From: Candidatus Hydrogenedentota bacterium
GTDB taxonomy: Bacteria; UBA8481; J006
DNA length: 64,000 nucleotides
Reading direction: 5' to 3'
NCBI GenBank assembly: GCA_003697085.1
Contig: RFFU01000070.1
Coordinates: 1 to 64,000, forward strand
Made by a program: the position numbers and the translations under genes. Positions 7,930-14,824 of this stretch are shown here, piece after piece (the first letter of the stretch is position 1; the number at the start of each line of letters is the position of its first letter). Under the pieces are notes generated by a model that searched no databases, was not told the origin of the DNA, and was given only the letters and a program-made list of their open reading frames with translations.

Positions 7930-7950
7930 TTATGTGCTTTGTTTACATAA
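7930..7950. promoter_or_regulatory. Palindrome TTATGT-N9-ACATAA next to the sigma-54 promoter
   Basis: A perfect 6-bp inverted repeat lies directly upstream of the -24 element, in an AT-rich stretch, centred at about -43 from the predicted start site. It could be an operator or an activator site. No protein is assigned. Confidence 0.4.
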
Positions 7951-7985
7951 GTTCTACCAATTAAATGGAAGTGTTGTCTCTATTT

Positions 7986-8001
7986 TGAGAATTATTTCAC
8001 A
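7986..8001. promoter_or_regulatory. Crp-like palindrome TGTGA-N6-TCTCA
   Basis: Read on the minus strand, TGTGAAATAATTCTCA matches TGTGA-N6-TCACA at 9 of 10 conserved positions. Its centre is about 96 bases upstream of the predicted sigma-54 start, a typical enhancer distance, and it overlaps the 3' end of hypF. It may be a binding site for an activator or Crp/Fnr-type protein. Confidence 0.35.
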
Positions 8002-9158
8002 TTATTTTTCCATCTTTGGGAACGGAACGCCATCCTTGCAAACGCCACCTGCCCCAACGGAAGGGAAATGTCCGACGGGCCGGACCTCGGAACGACCACC
8101 TCGAACCCCCGCTCCTTGAGCAATCCGATGATCCGTTCGCGAAGGATCCCGTTCAAGAAGCATCCTCCGCCAAGCACGACATCCTTGGCCTCCCGCGGCG
8201 CGTTCGCAGCCACAAGTTCCACCACTCCCCCCGCCAATGCATCGTGAAAAGCCCTGGCAAGAGACGCTTGTTTCGATCCCCGCGTCTTCTTTTCGAACAT
8301 TTCTCGGAAGGTCGGGCGAAGATCGAGGCATTTTCCCTCCACCGAAAAGGAAAGTCGCTCTCCTGTTTCGACACCGTCCGCCGCGTTCTGCAAACTTCTT
8401 GCGGCTTCCGCCTCCCCTTCCGTGGACAGAGCGAAATCCAGAAAGGCCGCCGCGGCATCGAAGGCCCGTCCCGCCGATGTGGTCAGTGGCCGACCGGTTC
8501 CCGCCAGATTCCAGACGCCATCGAAGAACGGCGCCGGAATCCGCGCGGCCAAATCCTGTAATTCCTCCTTTTTTATTCCCGCGGCGCGAGCCCAGGACAC
8601 CGCCATCCGCCACGGCTCCCGGGCCGCCGCATCCCCGCCCGGACAGGTTACCGGGAAAAGATGCCCGAGCCGTTCGAAGGAAATGCTTTTTCCAACAAAT
8701 AAAACCTCGCATCCCCAGATCGTTCCGTCCAGACCATATCCCGTTCCATCCATTATCAATCCGAGAAAAGGCGGTTGAAGTCGACTCTCCCCTTTTCGCC
8801 CCTCCTCTCTCTTTTTTTCTCCTTCATACCCTGCCTCCTCCAAGGGTACCAGGGAGTGAGCAAAATGGTGTTGGACTTCGAGAAGCCGTGCCCCAACCTT
8901 CTCGGCAAACCTCCTCCCCCAAAGCCGGGAATGATAAAGGGGATGCCTGTCCACCACGACGATTGCCGGTATTCGTCCGTCCAGCCGCCGCTCGATCTCT
9001 CCCACCCATCGATCAAAATTCCTCTCCTCGGAAAGATCACCGAAGGGACCGAAGAGTCTCGCCGGCTCTGAAGAATCGTCCTGAGCAATCGCAAAGGCTC
9101 CCTTGAGATCCGCTCCCAACGCAAGAATTGTTGTCAGTTCGGGCATCTCAAAAGACAT
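7992..9158 (-). CDS. hypF: HypF C-terminal (Kae1-like carbamoyltransferase) half only
   Basis: HypF makes the cyanide ligands of the NiFe site from carbamoyl phosphate. Full HypF is about 750 residues: acylphosphatase, zinc fingers, YrdC-like and Kae1-like domains. This 388-residue protein has only the last: VQHHFAHSLVPLEEAG (the metal-binding HHxxH), MDGTGYGLDGTIWGCEVLFV, CPGGDAAAREPWRMAV and VVLGGGCFLNGILRERI. No acylphosphatase, CxxC fingers or YrdC part is encoded nearby. It starts at ATG 9158 (or 9146) and is 108 bases downstream of hypE. Either the front half is encoded elsewhere or carbamoyl transfer works differently here. Confidence 0.85.
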   Translation of the reverse strand: MSFEMPELTTILALGADLKGAFAIAQDDSSEPARLFGPFGDLSEERNFDRWVGEIERRLDGRIPAIVVVDRHPLYHSRLWGRRFAEKVGARLLEVQHHFAHSLVPLEEAGYEGEKKREEGRKGESRLQPPFLGLIMDGTGYGLDGTIWGCEVLFVGKSISFERLGHLFPVTCPGGDAAAREPWRMAVSWARAAGIKKEELQDLAARIPAPFFDGVWNLAGTGRPLTTSAGRAFDAAAAFLDFALSTEGEAEAARSLQNAADGVETGERLSFSVEGKCLDLRPTFREMFEKKTRGSKQASLARAFHDALAGGVVELVAANAPREAKDVVLGGGCFLNGILRERIIGLLKERGFEVVVPRSGPSDISLPLGQVAFARMAFRSQRWKNNVK

Positions 9159-9266
9159 TCACACACCACACCCCCGGAAAATCCCGCTTCCAAACAACAA
9201 TTTCCGCTTCCGCGCCTTCAACCGTCTGCGGATTCTTTCGTCTACGCCTGCCTGTTCCTCCCCCGA

Positions 9267-10304
9267 TCAACATATCCGCGGGAGTTCTTCTCCGTAGGGA
9301 GTCGTCAAGATTCTTCTTCCCCCAACCGTCGTCTTCAAGACAACGCGCCCCGGATTCTCCGAACTCAATCGGCCGATGATCGCGGCGTTGCGTCCATACG
9401 GGTGCCCGCGGAGAACATCCAAAGCCTTTTCCGCCGAGTCGTGGGGAACGACCGCCACGATCACGGCTTCGTTCGCCGTCGCCAACGGATCGATTCCAAA
9501 AATGGAAAGCGCCGCAGCCGTTTCGGGTCGGACGGGTATCTCCTCTTCCTCCAATTCCACGCCCACCTCGGCTTCCCGCGCCAGATCACACACGACGCTG
9601 GAAAGACCACCCCTTGTCGCATCCCTGAGAAACCGCGTCTCGGGAACCGCTTCCAACAAAGCCTCCACCAGTCCGGTCAGAGGAGCGACATCGGATCGCA
9701 CCTCTTTCGGAACGTCGACATTATTTCTCGCCGCCATCACTGCCGTTCCGTGATCCCCGAGGAAAGAGGTCACGATGATTCTGTCTTCCGGCGAACATCT
9801 TCGAATCGATAGATTCCGCCCGGGGGGAACGATCCCCATCCCCGCACTAACCGCATAACACCCGTTTCCCGCCCCCCGCTCGACAACTTTCGTGTCCCCC
9901 GTGACAATCGAAACACCGGCTTCCGCGGCCGCCTCCGCCGCGGATTCCATAAGTCTTTCCAATTTCTTCAACTCAAAACCCTCTTCCAAAATCAGGGCCA
10001 GCGAGAGCGCGCGGGGAACCGCCCCCGAAACCGCGAGATCATTGACGGTGCCGCAAACGGCCAGCCGCCCGAGGTCACCTCCGGGAAAGAAGATCGGTGT
10101 CACAACATAGGCATCGGTGGTCATTGCAAGCCGCGCTCCCGGCTCCAACTTTTCCGTCCACACGGCCGCATCATCGAGCGGTTCTTCCCTTTTCTTCAGG
10201 ATCTTCGGGAAGACGAAGCCTTCCAGAAGATCGGCCATCGCGCTTCCTCCCCCTCCATGCGCCCGAACGACGACCCCGCCGGGGACCAGATCCTCTTCGG
10301 ACAT
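9267..10304 (-). CDS. hypE: Hydrogenase maturation protein HypE
   Basis: HypE dehydrates the thiocarbamoyl group it receives from HypF to thiocyanate and donates cyanide to the HypCD iron. The 345-residue protein has the PurM-like ATP-binding fold motifs (DDAAVW, TTDAYVVTPIFFPGGDLGRL, GDTKVVERG, RDATRGG) and ends in the strictly conserved C-terminus PRIC, whose Cys is modified. It lies 6 bases after hypD in the same direction. The length and C-terminus are canonical, so the maturation pathway is expected to be functional despite the short HypF. Confidence 0.96.
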   Translation of the reverse strand: MSEEDLVPGGVVVRAHGGGGSAMADLLEGFVFPKILKKREEPLDDAAVWTEKLEPGARLAMTTDAYVVTPIFFPGGDLGRLAVCGTVNDLAVSGAVPRALSLALILEEGFELKKLERLMESAAEAAAEAGVSIVTGDTKVVERGAGNGCYAVSAGMGIVPPGRNLSIRRCSPEDRIIVTSFLGDHGTAVMAARNNVDVPKEVRSDVAPLTGLVEALLEAVPETRFLRDATRGGLSSVVCDLAREAEVGVELEEEEIPVRPETAAALSIFGIDPLATANEAVIVAVVPHDSAEKALDVLRGHPYGRNAAIIGRLSSENPGRVVLKTTVGGRRILTTPYGEELPRIC

Positions 10305-10310
10305 TGCGTT

Positions 10311-11441
10311 CTATGCCGGACCGTATTTGTACGCCGCGGCGCACGCCCCCTCCGAGGAGACCATACACGGACCGATAGGGCGGGTCGGCGTGCAGGCTTC
10401 ACCGAAGAGGCGACACTCCGTCGGCTCCATCGCTCCTCGAAGAACCTCTCCGCAGATACAGGCCTTCGGAACAGGTATCGAGGGAATCTCGACACCGAAC
10501 CGTCTCGCAGCATCGTAATCCGAAAACTCCTCTCGAATCGCCAAACCCGATCTCGGGATAACTCCGATTCCCCGCCACTCGGAATCACACGGTTCAAACA
10601 CAGCCTCGAGTATCTTCTTGGCGTGGATGTTACCGGAAGCTCGAACAGCACGGCGATAAACGTTGACGACCTCCGCCCGTCCCTCCACGAGACACCTCAA
10701 CAACGCTTCCACGCCCAGAAGAATCTCCACGGGTTCAAACCCCGTCACCGCGCACGGAACGGCATACTCCTCGACGATAAACCGATAAAGGTCGGAACCG
10801 GTGATAACAGAAACATGGCCGGGACAGAGGAATCCATCGATCGCGAGGTCTTCAGCCTCGAGCAACGCCCGCATTGCCTCGGGCATCGTCTTATGGGCCG
10901 CGAAAACCGAGTAATTCCTAAGATTCCGTTCGCGCGCCTCGAGAATACTGGCTGCCACAGTCGGAGCCGTCGTCTCAAATCCGACGCCAAGAAAGACGAC
11001 ACACTTCTCCGGATGATTCTCAGCGGTTTCCAAGGCATCCAGTGGAGAATAAACAACGCGCACGTCCGCGCCCTTCGCACTCTCCTCTTCCAATGTCCGC
11101 CCTCCGCCCGGCACACGAAGCATATCCCCGAAGGTCGTAATGATCACTTCTGGCCGCCTGGCCAAATCACAAGAAGCAACGACATAACCGGGCGCGGTAA
11201 CACAAACGGGACACCCGGGCCCTGAAGTCAGCCGCACGCTCTCCGGAAGAAGGGAGTGGAGCCCGGTCCGCGCGGCGGACATCGTATGCGTCCCGCAGAC
11301 CTCCATCAGCCGAACAGGGCGAAGCAGACGAGCGGCCAGTTCAGCGATTGAATCGCGCAAAGCGGCTACGCGGGCCGAATCGCGGAACGGGGTCAGGGGG
11401 TTTGCCGACCCGGAAACGGTGTCCGTCTCCCCACTCCTCAT
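10311..11441 (-). CDS. hypD: Hydrogenase maturation Fe-S protein HypD
   Basis: HypD is the 4Fe-4S scaffold on which Fe(CN)2CO is built with HypC. The 376-residue product has the family motifs EVCGTHTMS, GPGCPVCVT, GFETTAPTVA, CPGHVSVITG, GFEPVEILLG and a C-terminal cysteine set (KACICGEVLRG, CRLFGEACTPTRPIGPCMVS). The start ATG overlaps the hypC stop as ATGA (11438-11441). Order hypC-hypD-hypE is the common arrangement. Confidence 0.96.
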   Translation of the reverse strand: MRSGETDTVSGSANPLTPFRDSARVAALRDSIAELAARLLRPVRLMEVCGTHTMSAARTGLHSLLPESVRLTSGPGCPVCVTAPGYVVASCDLARRPEVIITTFGDMLRVPGGGRTLEEESAKGADVRVVYSPLDALETAENHPEKCVVFLGVGFETTAPTVAASILEARERNLRNYSVFAAHKTMPEAMRALLEAEDLAIDGFLCPGHVSVITGSDLYRFIVEEYAVPCAVTGFEPVEILLGVEALLRCLVEGRAEVVNVYRRAVRASGNIHAKKILEAVFEPCDSEWRGIGVIPRSGLAIREEFSDYDAARRFGVEIPSIPVPKACICGEVLRGAMEPTECRLFGEACTPTRPIGPCMVSSEGACAAAYKYGPA

Positions 11442-11680
11442 TGCTCTTGCACTCCTTTCTCATTCCCCTCACCGAACGCCTGTGACAGAAATTCCAATGT
11501 TTCCCGCGCCGCCGCCTCGTCCAAAACCTCAATTGCGTAACCGGCGTGCAACAAAATCCAATCTCCGACACGCGCCTCCGGAACCATTCGGAGCGAGGCC
11601 CTGCGTTTCACTCCTTGGAGCTCCACCAAAGCCATTCCGTTCTTTCGTTCGATAACCCTCGCCGGTACCGCCAGACACAT
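11438..11680 (-). CDS. hypC: HypC/HybG chaperone
   Basis: HypC carries the Fe(CN)2CO group with HypD and delivers it to the large subunit. The functional start must give Met-Cys, because Cys2 is essential; the second ATG (11680) gives MCLAVPARVIERKNGM and lies 6 bases after GGAGG, so it is preferred over the ATG at 11686. The 80-residue product has the VGDWILLHAGYAIEVLDE core typical of the family. It is the first gene of hypCDE-hypF. Confidence 0.95.
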   Translation of the reverse strand: MCLAVPARVIERKNGMALVELQGVKRRASLRMVPEARVGDWILLHAGYAIEVLDEAAARETLEFLSQAFGEGNEKGVQEQ

Positions 11681-11713
11681 CCTCATCCTCCGAAACGTCC
11701 GAACATCGCGGGC

Positions 11714-11741
11714 ATCCTAAACACAAAAAAGCGTTTCGCAA
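11714..11741 (-). promoter_or_regulatory. Putative promoter for hypCDE
   Basis: Minus-strand TTGCGA-N16-TAGGAT lies about 34 bases before the hypC start. Match to sigma-70 consensus is moderate. Confidence 0.35.
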
Positions 11742-11860
11742 GAAGAAAGTGGAAACCTCCGGAAAAGGGAACCGGGTGTCCCGCGGAAGGAATTCTCCGC
11801 CGAGAACGGAGTGAATGTGCGGTGCTTCCGCGGACGAGAGATCCCTCGCTCCCGAGGATC

Positions 11861-12003
11861 CACTGCAGACTGGAAAAGCGGCGCTCCACTGCATCCCATA
11901 GGCGGCAGTGTCCGGGGTGCATGCCAAATTTTGGGCAAGGTCAAATTTAGCCAAACAGGCATTCCCGGGAACGCAGGCATCTCGCCTGCAAAAACGGGCT
12001 CAT
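11861..12003. repeat. Intergenic GC-rich hairpin repeats (family A)
   Basis: The 600-bp gap between hypC and the methyltransferase gene has no credible gene; the 159-residue minus ORF across it is a repeat translation. It holds CTGCAGACTGGAAAAGCGGCGCTCCA, then GGGAACGCAGGCATCTCGCCTGC, the latter a hairpin (GCAGGC-ATCTC-GCCTGC). The second module reappears inverted near 52452-52470 and the first, in diverged form, near 52347 and 57050, so these belong to a dispersed family. Confidence 0.6.
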
Positions 12004-12213
12004 AGAAGTGACCTTTCGCCCTCCCCCGATCATATGCAGGATTTCGCCCAGGAGTGGACTGATACGATTCGGCAAAAAGCGCCCATTTTTCGCCATACAA
12101 CCGAGTGTCCGCGCTTCGTTGCATTCCACAGACCCCACACCTTACAATCCCCGGAAGGCCCAACTGCCAAAATTGGGTCGCGCCGCTGATCCACACCTCC
12201 CTCCGACTAATCC

Positions 12214-12242
12214 TTGCTCGATCACGTCCTCTCGTTTATCTT
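12214..12242 (+). promoter_or_regulatory. Putative promoter for methyltransferase gene
   Basis: TTGCTC-N17-TATCTT lies 37 bases before the ATG at 12279. Weak sigma-70-type match, shown by spacing and position only. Confidence 0.3.
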
Positions 12243-12278
12243 TCCTTTCCCTGTCCACTCGAAAGGAATGCTTTTTCC

Positions 12279-12938
12279 ATGGCGAAAGAAGATACAGCCG
12301 AAGACGTCGTGAAACGGATACGAGAGTTTCCCGATTGGGAGACACGGTATCGGGAGGTTCCGGTCGAGGAGATGCCGTGGTTCTTCCCGGATCTCGATCC
12401 GGATTTCAATAAGGCGCTCGAGAAGACGGGTTTATCGGGAGGAAAGGTATTGGATCTCGGAACGGGGCCCGGAACACAGGCCGTCGCGCTGGCAAAACGG
12501 GGCTTCACAGTCTCCGCCTATGACGTCTCCCCCTCAGCGATCGAAGCAGCCCGAAAACGTGCGGTGCAAGAGAATGTGGTGCTCGATACGCGTGTCTTCG
12601 ACCTTTTGAAAGATCAGACTCCGGAATGTTTCGACGCTGTTTTTGATCGCGGTTGTTTTCACGTCTTCGATCCCGATCCGCGCGCGGCCGCCGTCCGAAA
12701 GCATTATGAACTCCTCAAACCCGGCGGTTTTCTCTTCCTCAAAACGTTCAGTATCGACGAAACGCGGGAGGAGGGCCCTTATCGGTTCTCCGAGGAAGAG
12801 ATCGAGGAACTCTTTGTGCCGGGCGGATTCGAGATTCTCGATACTTGGAAGAGCGAATTCCCGGGGCGTTTGGACCTTCCTCCAAAGGCACTCTTTACGA
12901 TCCTGCGCAGGAGAACGACAGCCCCGAAACCCGCATAA
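12279..12938 (+). CDS. Class I SAM-dependent methyltransferase
   Basis: The 219-residue protein has a Rossmann methyltransferase core: motif I KVLDLGTGPGTQAVALAKRG, acidic loop II VSAYDVSPSAIEAARKRA, and motif IV FDAVFDRGCFHVF, followed by LKPGGFLFLKTFS. The DRGCFHVF segment resembles thiopurine-methyltransferase/TehB-like small-molecule methyltransferases, but the substrate cannot be read from the sequence. Start ATG 12279 gives MAKEDTAED, with AAAGGA upstream; the longer ORF-track start runs through repeat sequence. It stands alone between divergent hypC and the convergent beta-oxidation operon. Confidence 0.8.
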   Translation: MAKEDTAEDVVKRIREFPDWETRYREVPVEEMPWFFPDLDPDFNKALEKTGLSGGKVLDLGTGPGTQAVALAKRGFTVSAYDVSPSAIEAARKRAVQENVVLDTRVFDLLKDQTPECFDAVFDRGCFHVFDPDPRAAAVRKHYELLKPGGFLFLKTFSIDETREEGPYRFSEEEIEELFVPGGFEILDTWKSEFPGRLDLPPKALFTILRRRTTAPKPA

Positions 12939-13007
12939 CCGATTCCCCTTCTTCCTCGTCCCCAATCTCCCGCCCGAGAACGCCTCCCTCCTGAAAATCC
13001 GCCTCGA

Positions 13008-14756
13008 TCACGCCTCGAAGAAGAACTCACTCGAAAGGACAGGCGCCAGTCGTTGAACGCGACGGGCCCAGCGTTCCACGCGTTCCCGCTCGGCTTCCCC
13101 TTCCCCATCCCGCTCTCCCGCACCTCCCGCTCCGCCCTCCGCATCTTCCGCTTCTCCGCTTCTTCTTCCCGATGACTCGTCGCCTTCGGGCAGCGTTGCC
13201 ATCAGAGTCACGAGAGCAAATCCCTCGAGCGCCAGGTCGGCGAGCCGACGTAACTCGTATCCGTGTTCCTGCACGCAAGGGCCGTAATGCCGAAAGACGA
13301 GGTCGGCTCGTTCCCCCAAAACTCCCAAGGTTTCCCCCGCCAAGGCGGCCACCTGCGGAACCTCCCGCCCGAAAGGCGGACGCGGACGAGCCATTCGCAG
13401 ACGGAGGTCGTGCCGCAGTCGCTTCATCATAGCCGCAAACATTCCGCGTTCGCCGAAGCGTTTCGAGGTCTTCACGAGAAACCGCGCCAGAGGAAGCCCC
13501 GCATACAGCCCGGCGAAGAACCGCAAAACATCGCGTCCTCCGGTCATGATCCGCGCGGCCGCAAGAAGCAATCCCTCGTCTGGGCCGGCAGCGGCCGGTA
13601 CCCCTGTTCTCCCCATCAACTCAACGGCCTCCTCGAAGACCCTCCCCGCTTCCTCACAAGCAAAGAGGGCTGTGACCGCCGCCTCGGCACCGATATCCCG
13701 CTCCGCTGCCGCCAGTTCGCTGGTTACACCCAACATCGCCCCTAATACCGCCAAGCGGTCTTCCCACCCTCGCACGCGTTCCGCCACGATCTCCTGATCC
13801 AGAAGGCTCTTCCCAAACAGTCGGCGCTTGCGCGCGTAATTCTTCGCCTCCCGCGCGCGTCGGCTTACCACTTCCCCGACCACGGCCGCAATTCCCAGGC
13901 GCAGCACGCTGAGAACCCCGAGGAGCACGGCGTACCCCTCGCCGGGTCGGCCCACCAGATCCTTCTCCGTAACTTCCACGCCCCGGAATTCGATGGTTCC
14001 CATACCGATCCCGTCGAGCGGCGGATGCCGATCCTCCAGGACCGCTATTCCCCGGCGCGCGGCCGGGACAAGGAATAGGGAAAGGCGTTCCGTTTCCTCT
14101 CCTTCTCCATATCCAAGTGCTCCGACGAGAAAGGCATCGGCCAGCGTAGAATTGACGACAGCCACCTTCCTCCCGGTGAGGAGAAACCGTTCGCCTTCTT
14201 TTCGGATCGCGGTCTTGAGGAGGCTGAGGTCGCTGCCCGATTCTTGCTCCGTCACGGCATAGGCGAGGGGTTTTTCCCACGAATCCCAGGAAGGAAAGTC
14301 GTCCTTCCAACGAAGGCGCTCTTCGCGACGAATCCCGAGACCGGAGACGACGGCGGAATGAGCCGCTGCCAACAAGCCGGCGCGTCCCTCGCGGCGCGCC
14401 GCCGCCGCAACAAACGCAATCCGCGAGCGCACCGCCCCCGCCGCACTTCCTTCTTCTTCGCACCAAGAACCCTCGCCTCCTCTCGCGAGGTCCCGCAAAT
14501 ACGCGATCCGGTCCTCACAAGAGGCGAACGGTTCGAACGGCAACGCCTCCTCCTCCGCCACCGTTTCCGCCTCCGAATCCTTCTTTCCCCCGCCGAAACG
14601 AATCCGCCACGATGGATCACCGTCACCCAGATAGCCCCACGTGGGTTTTCCGAGAAAGACACTTTGAAGAAACCCGGCCGCCGACGGCTCCCACGAAGCC
14701 TTTCGGCTCTGCCAGTACGCGCCGACGTAACGGAAGATATCCGCCGGATCAGCCAC
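13008..14756 (-). CDS. Divergent acyl-CoA dehydrogenase family flavoprotein
   Basis: The product would oxidise acyl-CoA to enoyl-CoA with FAD and pass electrons to ETF. It has TEQESGSDLSLLKT (residues 169-182), the equivalent of the TEP-AGSD flavin motif, a middle beta domain (GIGMGTIEFRGVEVTEKDLVG) and a C-terminal helical domain (ARKRRLFGKSLLDQEIVAER). Where many relatives have YEGTSEI, with the catalytic Glu, it reads MTGGRDVLRFF. An acidic low-complexity stretch (GEAEDAEGGAGGAGERDGEGEAER) lies near the C-terminus. At 582 residues it is longer than classical members. Start GTG follows GGAGTGAGAC. It ends the operon with fadA and fadB. Confidence 0.82.
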   Translation of the reverse strand: MADPADIFRYVGAYWQSRKASWEPSAAGFLQSVFLGKPTWGYLGDGDPSWRIRFGGGKKDSEAETVAEEEALPFEPFASCEDRIAYLRDLARGGEGSWCEEEGSAAGAVRSRIAFVAAAARREGRAGLLAAAHSAVVSGLGIRREERLRWKDDFPSWDSWEKPLAYAVTEQESGSDLSLLKTAIRKEGERFLLTGRKVAVVNSTLADAFLVGALGYGEGEETERLSLFLVPAARRGIAVLEDRHPPLDGIGMGTIEFRGVEVTEKDLVGRPGEGYAVLLGVLSVLRLGIAAVVGEVVSRRAREAKNYARKRRLFGKSLLDQEIVAERVRGWEDRLAVLGAMLGVTSELAAAERDIGAEAAVTALFACEEAGRVFEEAVELMGRTGVPAAAGPDEGLLLAAARIMTGGRDVLRFFAGLYAGLPLARFLVKTSKRFGERGMFAAMMKRLRHDLRLRMARPRPPFGREVPQVAALAGETLGVLGERADLVFRHYGPCVQEHGYELRRLADLALEGFALVTLMATLPEGDESSGRRSGEAEDAEGGAGGAGERDGEGEAERERVERWARRVQRLAPVLSSEFFFEA

Positions 14757-14824
14757 GTCTCACTCCAACCGGCCTTCTTGAAGACCCCGTTTTCCCATCT
14801 CGGCGTATTTGTTTCACCGGTAAT

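Noticed and set aside
11717-12196. 159-residue minus ORF upstream of hypC
   Set aside because: It translates intergenic hairpin repeats and has no domain or ribosome binding site support.
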